The translations under genes were made by a program, and so were the position numbers. The notes under the pieces were generated by a model. That model did not search any database. It had not been told where the DNA came from and saw nothing but the letters and a program-made list of their open reading frames with translations. Shown here piece by piece: positions 18,529-26,580 of a stretch of DNA of 64,000 nt (position 1 is its first letter; the number at the start of each line of letters is the position of its first letter). This DNA comes from Flagellimonas algicola (lineage in GTDB: Bacteria > Bacteroidota > Bacteroidia > Flavobacteriales > Flavobacteriaceae). The DNA is taken from contig NZ_VCNI01000001.1 of the NCBI RefSeq assembly GCF_005937185.1, positions 62,001 to 126,000 on the forward strand. The letters run 5' to 3'.

Positions 18529-18593
18529 AGAACCTAGGAAGGGTTTGGAAGAAAATTTATGGCGGAGCGCCTAGCGATATTCGTCAAATTTAG
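18525..18593 (+). pseudogene. Out-of-frame C-terminal remnant of the GlxA-type regulator
   Basis: In the frame starting TTA at 18525 the translation is LKNLGRVWKKIYGGAPSDIR plus QI and then TAG at 18591-18593. This is the standard end of an AraC DNA-binding domain (compare the family pattern of R-x-F/W-K-K, then G-x-x-P-S-x-x-R) and joins smoothly to SARLSGLSN of the upstream frame if one base is restored. The repaired regulator would have about 317 residues. Confidence 0.8.
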
Positions 18594-18624
18594 CCCGTAT
18601 CACCTTAAAGTGATTTATGATTTT

Positions 18625-19878
18625 CTATTCCCTGACCGTGGGCGTAGTCGTTTCTATATAAAAAAGGCCATCAAAAATATTGGGCATTACAACAGAATTC
18701 TCACCAAAATTGAACAATCGGCATTTCTGTTCTTGTTTTAAAAGAGAACTTTCTTCCAAACCACCAAAATCAAGCATGGCGTAGGGCCAGCCTAAATTTT
18801 TAAAGGACTGTTCAATACTTGATTTAGAGGATTTGACTATCGACGTTTTTTTGTCATTCACAAAATTGATAAACTCACCGTCATATCCTGTAAAACCAAT
18901 GGCATACATTTCGTCCTTGAACTCGTTTTTAAGAAAGTGGCCCATGGGCAGCGCAGGATCCAATCCTCTTGCAATATGAAAATTATGGGCCCAGATGATT
19001 ATCTTTTTGTCCTTATAGGGATTATTCAGCAACCAACTCATGTTGCTGGCCATTTGTCGGTCACGGTCCATATCCGGAATGTCTCCCCAGTACCTTTTGG
19101 CCTGTGATTCGAGACTTAAAACAATTTGTCCCCAAAAAGCAGGATTGCTTAATACTGCAGTGTCATTGGATTTAAACTTATTCAGCTCGGATTTTAGAAG
19201 ATCAATAACCTCATAAAATTTGGCTTTATCCTTTTTTGATGCGCTCCTATCCATTTTTATAATATCCCCAACCTTTCTCACAAAAACTTCCCAGTTATTA
19301 TGGTTTTGAATTTCGGATTCATTTTGCGTTAGAAAAGTTTCTAAATTGGCTACTAAATTCTTTTGCGACTTTTCACCTGTATGCTGACTATCCATCCCAC
19401 AGAATAACAAAGGTTTAGGGCCTTTTATTTGTTCATCCATATAACCAAACAGCGGCTTAACTTCTGTACTGGTGGCATACATATAAAACATGCTGCCTAA
19501 AACTTCATCTTCCATTGGGTTCCCCGCCAACATATTTCTACTTATTTCGGCGCAATCATACATGCCACTTTCAAAAGCCATGACCTCAAAGCCCATTTCC
19601 TGATGTAGAAACTTGATTAACCTAACCTTTGCTGAATAGGTTGAACCCCCACCATGGGATTGTTCGCCCAAAAGCACAATTCTGGAATCCCCAATGACTT
19701 TTTTTAAAGGTGTTAAGTCCGAAAAATCAGTGGCGTCAGGAGAAATGGACTGTATTTGAACCGCATGATCCGCGATTTGGGCAGATAGCGCCTGTGCATT
19801 GACCTTATTTTCACAAGACGAAAATAGCAGAGAGCAAATAACACCTACTATAAGTGGTTTCAAGTTAAATTTTACCAT
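18625..19878 (-). CDS. Erythromycin-esterase-family lipoprotein
   Basis: A 417-residue exported lipoprotein from MVKFNLKPLIVG; the lipobox is LFSSC. The mature part belongs to the erythromycin esterase / succinoglycan biosynthesis family, with VLLGEQSHGGGSTYSAK holding the Glu and His of the active site, an AFESGMYDC strand and WAHNFHIARG near the middle. EreA/EreB open the macrolide lactone, but most family members have unknown substrates and this one carries a lipoprotein signal, so a resistance role should not be assumed. It faces the frameshifted regulator tail to tail, 31 bases away. Confidence 0.85.
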   Translation of the reverse strand: MVKFNLKPLIVGVICSLLFSSCENKVNAQALSAQIADHAVQIQSISPDATDFSDLTPLKKVIGDSRIVLLGEQSHGGGSTYSAKVRLIKFLHQEMGFEVMAFESGMYDCAEISRNMLAGNPMEDEVLGSMFYMYATSTEVKPLFGYMDEQIKGPKPLLFCGMDSQHTGEKSQKNLVANLETFLTQNESEIQNHNNWEVFVRKVGDIIKMDRSASKKDKAKFYEVIDLLKSELNKFKSNDTAVLSNPAFWGQIVLSLESQAKRYWGDIPDMDRDRQMASNMSWLLNNPYKDKKIIIWAHNFHIARGLDPALPMGHFLKNEFKDEMYAIGFTGYDGEFINFVNDKKTSIVKSSKSSIEQSFKNLGWPYAMLDFGGLEESSLLKQEQKCRLFNFGENSVVMPNIFDGLFYIETTTPTVRE

Positions 19879-19929
19879 GACGTTTAGTTTCGAGATTGAA
19901 TGATGCCCACAAGTTATAATTAATGGCAT

Positions 19930-19972
19930 ACAAAAGGCACGATCTTACATAAATAAAATCGTGCCTTTCAAT
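19930..19972. terminator. Strong hairpin terminator downstream of the BON/LysM gene
   Basis: AAAGGCACGAT (19933-19943) pairs perfectly with ATCGTGCCTTT (19958-19968), an 11-bp stem with a 14-base loop. On the minus strand it ends in a short T run. It lies after the stop of the LysM protein gene and before the esterase-family gene on the same strand, separating their transcripts. Confidence 0.78.
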
Positions 19973-20032
19973 AGGTTCCAGAAGCTTAAAACTTTCAATA
20001 CCCAAAGTTTCGGAACAAATGCCTGTGGATTC

Positions 20033-20413
20033 TTATAGATTCGGAATCACCAATTCTTGATCAGGATGGATTAAATCCGGATTCTTTAAAATATTGGTAT
20101 TGGCCTCAAAAATTTGCTTGTACTTCATGGCATCCCCGTAATAATGTTTGGCAATCTTGCTTAAGGATTCTCCGCTTTTTACTGTATGTCTGTGATAAAC
20201 AGATTCATCGCCCACAGTGATATTGGCTTTGATATCCGAAGGACTTTGCCCTCCAATTTCCTTGATTTTATCCCAAATAACGTTCTTTTCATAAGGGGTA
20301 GCGGCCTCACCTTTGATTTTCAAAACGCCACCATCTTCCGACACGTCACCACCCTTGATTGCCAATTCTTGGCCCAAATCCAAAACTGCTTGATATTTTG
20401 CTTTTACACTCAT
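20033..20413 (-). CDS. BON/LysM-domain protein similar to Kbp (YgaU)
   Basis: 126 residues from MSVKAKYQAVLDLG; the upstream extension is rejected because it is hydrophobic but irregular and the family starts here. The first 65 residues resemble a BON domain (INVKG-like GGVLKIKGEAATPYEKNVIW), followed by a LysM domain (YHRHTVKSGESLSKIAKHYY to the end, HPDQELVIPNL). This architecture matches E. coli Kbp, a cytosolic potassium-binding protein. There is no signal peptide here either, so a role at peptidoglycan is unlikely. Its own terminator follows. Confidence 0.85.
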   Translation of the reverse strand: MSVKAKYQAVLDLGQELAIKGGDVSEDGGVLKIKGEAATPYEKNVIWDKIKEIGGQSPSDIKANITVGDESVYHRHTVKSGESLSKIAKHYYGDAMKYKQIFEANTNILKNPDLIHPDQELVIPNL

Positions 20414-20527
20414 AATGTTCTTTAATGTTTTAATGGTTAATATTAAGAAACAAGATATCAAATAAAGTCACATTTCAGATTAAATTTCCATGAATAATCC
20501 AAGGATTTGAAATAGTGCCAACAAGGG

Positions 20528-20558
20528 TTTGTAAAACAAGGAATTAATTGTATTTTTG
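20528..20558 (+). promoter_or_regulatory. rpsA promoter, Bacteroidota type
   Basis: TTTG at 20528-20531, then exactly 19 bases, then TATTTTTG at 20551-20558. This is a full match to the Bacteroidota primary sigma consensus (TTTG, 19-21 bases, TAnnTTTG). Transcription should begin near 20563-20565, giving a leader of about 120 bases before rpsA. Confidence 0.85.
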
Positions 20559-20564
20559 CACTCC

Positions 20565-20682
20565 TTTTTTGGCGAACCACAAGAGAAGAAAGGGAACTGT
20601 TATAGAAACTAAATATTTATTAATCACTTTCACAGCATCGCCAAGCTCTTGAAAACTGTGGAATACAAATTTGTATCAGCAC
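20565..20682 (+). ncRNA. Structured rpsA leader, possible pseudoknot
   Basis: TTGGCGA (20569-20575) can pair with TCGCCAA (20638-20644), and CAAGAG (20580-20585) can pair with CTCTTG (20646-20651). The second helix crosses the first, which gives an H-type pseudoknot. A competing hairpin uses TTTCACAG (20628-20635) and CTGTGGAA (20656-20663). A perfect 14-base palindrome, ATACAAATTTGTAT (20663-20676), sits just before the ATG at 20683. The arrangement suits feedback control by protein S1 but is unproven. Confidence 0.5.
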
Positions 20683-22521
20683 ATGGCTGAAGAAAAAGCA
20701 AAAGTTGAGGTAGAGGAAACTACCGCGACTGTAGAAGTTAAAGAAGAGGTTCAAACCCAACAAGATCCCCAAGAATTTTTGGACAACTTTGACTGGGACA
20801 AATACGAAGAGGGTATTGAGAAGGTTGAAGACAGCAAATTAAACGAGTTTGAGAAACTTGTTGAGGAGAATTTTGTGGATACTGCCGATGAGGAAGTAGT
20901 TCAAGGATCCGTAGTTCACATGACGGACCGTGAAGCTATCATCGATATCAACGCAAAATCCGAAGGAGTTATCTCCCTAAACGAATTTCGTTATAATCCA
21001 GATCTTAAGGTAGGGGACAAAGTTGAGGTTCTAATAGATATACGTGAAGACAAAACCGGTCAATTGGTATTGTCGCACAGAAAAGCAAGAACCATCATGG
21101 CATGGGATCGCGTAAATGCTGCCCATGACAAAGAGGAAATTGTTACCGGTTTTGTAAAATGCAGAACCAAAGGTGGTATGATCGTGGATGTATTTGGAAT
21201 CGAGGCGTTCTTGCCTGGATCTCAAATTGATGTGAAGCCAATTCGCGATTACGACCAGTATGTAGGGAAGACCATGGAGTTCAAGGTGGTGAAAATCAAC
21301 CACGAGTTCAAGAACGTTGTGGTTTCCCATAAAGCACTTATCGAAGCTGATATTGAAGAGCAGAAGAAGGAGATCATCGGTCAGCTTGAAAAAGGTCAAG
21401 TATTGGAAGGTGTGGTCAAAAACGTTACATCTTACGGGGTTTTTATCGACCTTGGTGGTGTAGACGGATTGATTCACATTACCGATCTTTCCTGGAGCCG
21501 TATCAACCACCCGAACGAGGTTGTTGAGTTGGATCAGAAATTGAACGTTGTAATCCTTGACTTTGATGACAATAAATCCAGAATCCAGTTGGGTCTTAAG
21601 CAATTGGAGAAACATCCATGGGATGCCTTGGGCGATGAGATCAAAATTGGAGACAAAGTAAAAGGTAAGGTAGTTGTTATTGCAGACTACGGTGCCTTTA
21701 TCGAAGTTGCTGAAGGTGTTGAAGGATTGATTCACGTTTCTGAAATGTCTTGGTCTACCCACTTGAGATCTGCACAGGATTTCGTGAAAGTTGGAGATGA
21801 AGTTGAAGCGGTTGTGTTGACCTTGGATCGTGAAGATCGTAAAATGTCGTTGGGTATCAAGCAATTGACGCCAGACCCATGGACCGATATCACTTCCAAA
21901 TACCCTGTGGGATCAAAACACAAAGGAATTGTTAGAAACTTTACCAATTTCGGAGTCTTTGTAGAAATGGAAGAAGGTATTGACGGATTGATCTATATCT
22001 CTGACCTATCTTGGACCAAGAAAATCAAGCATCCATCTGAGTTCGTTACCGTTGGTGACACTTTGGAAGTGGAAGTGTTGGAATTGGACGTGGAAGGACG
22101 CAAGTTGAGCTTGGGTCACAAGCAGACCACTGAAAACCCATGGGACAAATATGCTGATGAGTTTGCTGAAGGAACTATTCACAAGGCAGCTATCGCAGAG
22201 GTTGTTGACAAAGGAGCTACCATTAATTTCAATGAGGATATTGTAGGATTTGTTCCTTCAAGACACATGGAAAAAGAGGATGGTAAAAAACTTGGCAAAG
22301 GAGAAGAGGTTGATTTCAAGATCATTGAATTCAACAAGGACTTCAAGAGAGTTGTGGCAAGTCACACAGCCATCTTTAGAGAGCAAGAAGAACGCAATAT
22401 CAGTGCTGCCAGAAGAAAGGCTGCAGCATCCGCAGAGGAGACCAAAACTACTTTTGGTGATGCCAATGCACAATTACAGGCGTTGAAGGATAAAATGGAA
22501 GCGGATTCGAAGAAAAAGTAA
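20683..22521 (+). CDS. rpsA: 30S ribosomal protein S1
   Basis: Binds mRNA and brings it to the 30S subunit. The ATG at 20683 (MAEEKAKVEVEETT) is preferred over a TTG twelve bases earlier; the product has 612 residues. An acidic N-terminal extension precedes six S1 (OB-fold) repeats; the clearest are those with GVVKNVTSYGVFIDLGGVDG, GKVVVIADYGAFIEVAEGVE and GIVRNFTNFGVFVEMEEGID, each followed by GLIHxSxxSW-type strands. The basic/acidic tail ends EADSKKK. It has its own promoter, a structured leader and a terminator, so it is a single-gene transcript. Confidence 0.97.
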   Translation: MAEEKAKVEVEETTATVEVKEEVQTQQDPQEFLDNFDWDKYEEGIEKVEDSKLNEFEKLVEENFVDTADEEVVQGSVVHMTDREAIIDINAKSEGVISLNEFRYNPDLKVGDKVEVLIDIREDKTGQLVLSHRKARTIMAWDRVNAAHDKEEIVTGFVKCRTKGGMIVDVFGIEAFLPGSQIDVKPIRDYDQYVGKTMEFKVVKINHEFKNVVVSHKALIEADIEEQKKEIIGQLEKGQVLEGVVKNVTSYGVFIDLGGVDGLIHITDLSWSRINHPNEVVELDQKLNVVILDFDDNKSRIQLGLKQLEKHPWDALGDEIKIGDKVKGKVVVIADYGAFIEVAEGVEGLIHVSEMSWSTHLRSAQDFVKVGDEVEAVVLTLDREDRKMSLGIKQLTPDPWTDITSKYPVGSKHKGIVRNFTNFGVFVEMEEGIDGLIYISDLSWTKKIKHPSEFVTVGDTLEVEVLELDVEGRKLSLGHKQTTENPWDKYADEFAEGTIHKAAIAEVVDKGATINFNEDIVGFVPSRHMEKEDGKKLGKGEEVDFKIIEFNKDFKRVVASHTAIFREQEERNISAARRKAAASAEETKTTFGDANAQLQALKDKMEADSKKK

Positions 22522-22539
22522 TCCGGTTCTATTACCAAA

Positions 22540-22574
22540 ACAAAGCCCCACTGGTAACAGTCGGGGCTTTTTTT
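22540..22574 (+). terminator. Rho-independent terminator after rpsA
   Basis: AAAGCCCC (22542-22549) plus ACTG pairs with CAGT and GGGGCTTT (22558-22570, one bulged base), followed by a run of T. It ends the rpsA transcript. Confidence 0.9.
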
Positions 22575-22600
22575 GTGCCGTAATCTTTGGTAGAAATGTT

Positions 22601-22608
22601 TACTTTTG
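22601..22608 (+). promoter_or_regulatory. Possible -7 element for pyrR-pyrB
   Basis: TACTTTTG fits the TAnnTTTG consensus and lies 27 bases before the pyrR ATG. No TTG is found at the usual 19-21 base distance, so only half of the promoter is supported. Confidence 0.4.
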
Positions 22609-22635
22609 CATGCAACCCAGTTGGTAGCCTAGCAA

Positions 22636-23175
22636 ATGAGCCAAAAAGTACTTCTTACCTCCAAAGAGATAAACATCATACTGCATCGTTTGGCTTGCCA
22701 ACTGTTAGAAAATCATCTCGATTTTTCCAATACAGCTTTAATCGGAATACAACCCAGAGGGGTTTTTCTTGCAGAGCGATTGACGAAGATTCTTCGAGAA
22801 GATTATAAGGTGAAGAATATTGAGCTAGGTTTTTTAGACATCACTTTTTACAGGGACGATTTTGGTCGGGGCGACAAGACCTTGAAAGCCAACACCACCA
22901 AAATTGACTTTTTGGTGGAAGATAAAAACGTGGTCTTTATTGATGATGTGCTCTATACCGGGAGAAGCATTAGAGCTGCACTGACCGCAATCCAATCTTT
23001 TGGCAGGCCCTCTGATATTGAACTTTTGACTCTTATAGATAGAAGATTTAGTAGGCACCTGCCCATCCAGCCCAATTATAGGGGGCGACAGGTAGATGCC
23101 ATCAATGAGGAAAAGGTCAAGGTAATGTGGGAGGAGAACGATGGGAAAGATGTTGTGTATTTAGTAAATAAATAA
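22636..23175 (+). CDS. pyrR: PyrR-type phosphoribosyltransferase / pyr regulator
   Basis: A 179-residue type I phosphoribosyltransferase. The PRPP loop VVFIDDVLYTGRSIRAAL (about residues 96-113) and the GIQPRGVFLAERL segment are those of PyrR, which in other bacteria has uracil phosphoribosyltransferase activity and binds pyr mRNA. It lies six bases before pyrB. Whether this PyrR regulates by RNA binding is not clear; no PyrR-binding anti-antiterminator could be recognised in the short leader. Confidence 0.92.
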   Translation: MSQKVLLTSKEINIILHRLACQLLENHLDFSNTALIGIQPRGVFLAERLTKILREDYKVKNIELGFLDITFYRDDFGRGDKTLKANTTKIDFLVEDKNVVFIDDVLYTGRSIRAALTAIQSFGRPSDIELLTLIDRRFSRHLPIQPNYRGRQVDAINEEKVKVMWEENDGKDVVYLVNK

Positions 23176-23181
23176 TTTGAA

Positions 23182-24105
23182 ATGAGCGAACTAAGTGTAG
23201 ACCACTTATTAGGAATTAAGTATCTGAACAAGAAGGATATTGAGCTCATTTTTGAAACAGCAGACCACTTTAAGGAAGTCATAAACCGTTCCATTAGAAA
23301 GGTACCCACGCTCAGGGATACTACCATTGCCAACATTTTCTTTGAAAACAGCACCCGTACCAAACTTTCTTTTGAACTGGCGGAAAAAAGACTGTCCGCA
23401 GATGTTGTCAACTTCTCGGCTTCCCAGTCTTCGGTCAAGAAAGGGGAGACTTTAATAGATACCGTAAACAATATCCTTTCCATGAAAGTGGATATGGTTG
23501 TAATGCGTCATCCGAATCCGGGAGCAGGAATCTTTTTGTCAAAACACGTGGATGCTTCCATTATTAACGCCGGGGATGGTGCCCATGAACATCCTACCCA
23601 AGCTTTGCTGGATTCATATTCCATTCGAGAGAAATTGGGAGATGTGGGCGGAAAAAATGTGGTGATTGTTGGGGATATCTTGCACTCCCGTGTAGCACTC
23701 TCTAATATTTTCGCACTAAAGCTACAAGGCGCCAATGTAAAGGTATGTGGCCCAAAGACGCTGATTCCAAAGCATATTGAATCTTTGGGGGTACAAGTTG
23801 AGACCAATCTCAAGAAAGCACTGGAATGGTGCGATGTGGCCAATATGCTCCGCGTCCAAAATGAACGCATGGACATTAGTTATTTCCCATCCACCAGGGA
23901 ATACACCCAACAATTTGGGGTGAACAAGGCTTTGCTTAATAGTCTGGACAAACAGATTGTGATCATGCATCCGGGACCTATCAATCGCGGGGTTGAAATC
24001 ACCAGTGATGTGGCAGATTCAAATCAATCCATTATCTTAGAGCAAGTTGAAAATGGAGTAGCCATACGCATGGCGGTAATTTACTTGCTTGCGGCAAAAA
24101 AATAA
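23182..24105 (+). CDS. pyrB: Aspartate carbamoyltransferase catalytic subunit
   Basis: Joins carbamoyl phosphate and aspartate in the committed step of pyrimidine synthesis. The 307-residue product has the carbamoyl-phosphate motif FFENSTRTKLSFELAEKRL (about 51-69), the HPTQALLD segment (HEHPTQALLD) and the aspartate-binding region with MRVQ-type LRVQNER and HPGPINRGVEI near the end. Complete. No pyrI regulatory subunit follows, so it should be the unregulated or PyrR-controlled type. Confidence 0.97.
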   Translation: MSELSVDHLLGIKYLNKKDIELIFETADHFKEVINRSIRKVPTLRDTTIANIFFENSTRTKLSFELAEKRLSADVVNFSASQSSVKKGETLIDTVNNILSMKVDMVVMRHPNPGAGIFLSKHVDASIINAGDGAHEHPTQALLDSYSIREKLGDVGGKNVVIVGDILHSRVALSNIFALKLQGANVKVCGPKTLIPKHIESLGVQVETNLKKALEWCDVANMLRVQNERMDISYFPSTREYTQQFGVNKALLNSLDKQIVIMHPGPINRGVEITSDVADSNQSIILEQVENGVAIRMAVIYLLAAKK

Positions 24106-24109
24106 TATC

Positions 24110-24442
24110 ATGATTTTTGATAAGGAAGGAACAACAACCATTGTTTTCCAGGAAAAGACCTCCCTTAAAACCTTCCTGGATAACTTGAGAAAAGGGTATC
24201 CCAAAATCAAGCACGATAACATTATCGTGAATTTGTTTTCGTTCAGTAAGCTGTCAGCTGGGAATGTTTTGGAGTTTTTGGATATTTCAAATGCACACAA
24301 AAACACCGGTAAATCATTTATCTTGGTCACGAACAAGGTTTCGTATGACGAAATTCCTGATCAAATAAGTGTGGTGCCAACCATTCAGGAGGCCAAGGAT
24401 ATTATTGAAATGGAAGAAATTGAACGCGATTTGGGAATCTAA
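24110..24442 (+). CDS. Small RNase Z-associated protein, function unknown
   Basis: 110 residues from MIFDKEGTTTIVFQE, four bases after pyrB; the upstream in-frame Met overlaps pyrB and is not favoured. The pattern of alternating strands and helices (TIVFQEKTSLKTFLDNL, then IIVNLFSFSKLSAGNVLEFL, then SFILVTNKVSYDEIPD) looks like a STAS-type alpha/beta fold, but I see no phosphorylatable STAS Ser. Proteins like this commonly lie just before rnz in Flavobacteria, so a link with tRNA processing is possible. That link is inferred from position. Confidence 0.78.
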   Translation: MIFDKEGTTTIVFQEKTSLKTFLDNLRKGYPKIKHDNIIVNLFSFSKLSAGNVLEFLDISNAHKNTGKSFILVTNKVSYDEIPDQISVVPTIQEAKDIIEMEEIERDLGI

Positions 24443-24469
24443 TGTTGAATGATAAATGTTAAATGGTAA

Positions 24470-25375
24470 ATGAAAGTAACGATTCTTGGCTGTTATTCCG
24501 CCACCCCACGTACCTTTACCAACCCTACCTCCCAAGTTCTTGAAGTAAGAAATCACCTTTTCTTGATTGATTGCGGAGAGGGTACCCAGGTGCAGTTGAG
24601 GAAATACAAGATTAAGTTTTCCCGAATCAAACATATTTTCATTTCCCATTTGCACGGAGATCATTTTTTTGGACTTCCAGGCCTTATTTCCACCTTTAGG
24701 TTACTGGGCAGGGAATCCGAACTACATATTTACGGTCCTAAGGGGATCAAAGAAGCAGTGACCTTGTTTTTAAAACTAGGGGATTCTTGGACCAACTATC
24801 CATTGATTTTTCACGAGCTTGAATCCAAGGATACAGAGTTGTTGTTTGAAGATGATTCCGTAAGTGTGTCAACAATTCCATTGGACCATAGGGTATACAC
24901 CAACGGCTTCCTTTTTAAGGAAAAACCAGCACCAAGAAAACTGGACGTAAAAGCCACGACCAAACATAATATTGATCGCAGCCAATTTAACAACATTAAA
25001 AACGGGGCCAATGGGAAAACTGCCAACGGGGTTGAGGTGGCAAACCAAAAACTCACTTTGGATCCACCGAATCCCAAGAGTTACGCCTTCTGCAGTGATA
25101 CTGCATATAACGAAACTATCTTGCCCCTAATTGAAAATGTGGATGTGTTGTACCATGAATCCACCTTTTTGGAATCCGAATCAAGATTGTGTCAAAAAAC
25201 CAAACATGCCACCGCCAAGCAGGCTGCCCAAATTGCGCATAAGGCTCAAGTTGGAAACTTGATTTTGGGACATTATTCTACCCGATATAAGTCCATCGAC
25301 TTGTTCAAAGAGGAAGCCTTGGAGGTATTTCCCAGAGTGGCATTGGCCGATGACGGAAAATCTTTTGATATCTAG
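24470..25375 (+). CDS. rnz: Ribonuclease Z
   Basis: Endonuclease that trims the 3' end of tRNA precursors. The 301-residue product is a short-form RNase Z: the opening strand VTILGCYSATPRTFTNP, the zinc motif HLHGDHFFGLPGL (about residues 62-74), a flexible-arm insertion around 150-190, SDTAYNET with the bridging Asp, HESTFLE and the final HYSTRY histidine. All metal ligands are present. The start codon lies inside a low-complexity TAAATG-rich spacer. Confidence 0.96.
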   Translation: MKVTILGCYSATPRTFTNPTSQVLEVRNHLFLIDCGEGTQVQLRKYKIKFSRIKHIFISHLHGDHFFGLPGLISTFRLLGRESELHIYGPKGIKEAVTLFLKLGDSWTNYPLIFHELESKDTELLFEDDSVSVSTIPLDHRVYTNGFLFKEKPAPRKLDVKATTKHNIDRSQFNNIKNGANGKTANGVEVANQKLTLDPPNPKSYAFCSDTAYNETILPLIENVDVLYHESTFLESESRLCQKTKHATAKQAAQIAHKAQVGNLILGHYSTRYKSIDLFKEEALEVFPRVALADDGKSFDI

Positions 25376-25433
25376 CCCTTCTGCCTTTCTATTCTGCCTT
25401 CTTTTGCTGAAATTTGTGTAGAACCTTGGGGAT

Positions 25434-26081
25434 ATGCAAGAAGACTTAAGCAGTTATCGCAAAACATACGAGAAAAGTAACTTGGTGGAAGATTCCATTA
25501 AGGAAAATCCGTTGGAGCAGTTTCAAAAGTGGTTTTATGAGATTGAGGCTGCTGGCGGCCCAGATGAACCTAACGCCATGACTATTTCCACCATCGGTTT
25601 GGATGGCTTTCCAAAAAATCGGGTGGTTCTGATGAAAAAATACACGCATGAGGGGTTTATTTTTTATACGAACTACAATAGCGAAAAGGGCCGGGCTATT
25701 TTGGCAAATCCTGAGGTGTGCCTTTCCTTTTTTTGGCCCAATTTGGAGCGGCAGGTGATCATAAAGGGAAAAGCTGAAAAAATTGCTGAAAACCTGTCGG
25801 ACGGCTATTTCGAATCAAGACCTGCGGGAAGTCAACTGGGTGCCATAGTGTCGGATCAGAGTGAAGTTATTGGTTCAAGGGAAGTGTTGGAAAAGAAGCT
25901 TGCTGAACTGGAGAAAGAACTGGAGGGAAAAGAAATTGAAAGACCCAAGCATTGGGGCGGTTATTTGGTACGACCAGTTTCCATTGAATTTTGGCAGGGA
26001 AGACCCAACAGACTTCATGACAGAATTAGATATGAACTTCAGGAAGATTTGAATTGGAAGATAGAACGGTTGGCACCATAA
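25434..26081 (+). CDS. pdxH: Pyridoxamine 5'-phosphate oxidase
   Basis: FMN enzyme that converts pyridoxine or pyridoxamine phosphate into pyridoxal 5'-phosphate. The 215-residue product has the usual MQEDLSSYRKTYEKSNL start, the FMN-binding strand PKNRVVLMKKYTHEGFIFYT with NYNSEKGRAI, LERQVIIKGKAEK, and the C-terminal WQGRPNRLHDRIRYEL signature with the substrate arginines. Complete. It is followed ten bases later by a histidine phosphatase gene, beginning a plus-strand run with the polyphosphate genes. Confidence 0.97.
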   Translation: MQEDLSSYRKTYEKSNLVEDSIKENPLEQFQKWFYEIEAAGGPDEPNAMTISTIGLDGFPKNRVVLMKKYTHEGFIFYTNYNSEKGRAILANPEVCLSFFWPNLERQVIIKGKAEKIAENLSDGYFESRPAGSQLGAIVSDQSEVIGSREVLEKKLAELEKELEGKEIERPKHWGGYLVRPVSIEFWQGRPNRLHDRIRYELQEDLNWKIERLAP

Positions 26082-26091
26082 AGCGATTACA

Positions 26092-26577
26092 ATGAAACAA
26101 TTAATTCTGGTCAGGCATGGGAAATCGTCTTGGGAGTACGATGTTTCGGACAAAGACAGACCATTAAAAGAACGCGGGATAAGGGATGCTGGCTTGGTGT
26201 CCAATAAATTTGCTGAAAGTAATCTGTCAATTGATTTTGCTTTTTCAAGCCCAGCCAATAGGGCACTCCATACCAGTATGATCGTGCTAAGGAATATCGG
26301 TTTTGATTTAAGCAATTTTCAGGTCCAGGAAGCACTTTATGATTTTTCTGGTAACAGCGTCGCGAACTTTGTTCAGGGCTTGGATAACCAACACCAAACC
26401 GTCATGATATTCGGGCATAATTATGCCTTCACAACGCTTGCAAATACTTGGGGAGATCAGTATATTGATAACGTTCCCACGTCTGGACTGGTTCACATCA
26501 AATTCAACACGGATAGTTGGGATAAAGTAGCAAAAGGAACTTCAGAAACGATAATTTTTCCAAAACACCTTAAATAA
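26092..26577 (+). CDS. SixA-like histidine phosphatase
   Basis: A 161-residue phosphoglycerate-mutase-fold phosphatase. The catalytic RHG is at the N-terminus (LILVRHGKSSWEY), the second His follows in FGHNYAFTTLAN, and DRPLKERGIRDA matches SixA, the phosphohistidine phosphatase. It lies three bases before ppk1, whose reaction goes through a phosphohistidine, so a role around polyphosphate metabolism can be guessed; it may equally act on other phosphoproteins. Confidence 0.87.
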   Translation: MKQLILVRHGKSSWEYDVSDKDRPLKERGIRDAGLVSNKFAESNLSIDFAFSSPANRALHTSMIVLRNIGFDLSNFQVQEALYDFSGNSVANFVQGLDNQHQTVMIFGHNYAFTTLANTWGDQYIDNVPTSGLVHIKFNTDSWDKVAKGTSETIIFPKHLK

Positions 26578-26580
26578 TTC

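Noticed and set aside
18625..19878. Macrolide-resistance label for the erythromycin-esterase-family lipoprotein.
   Set aside because: Most members of the family are not macrolide esterases, and the lipobox and accessory context do not indicate resistance.
21031..21864. A 277-codon minus-strand frame inside rpsA.
   Set aside because: Shadow of the repeated S1 domains, caused by their codon pattern.
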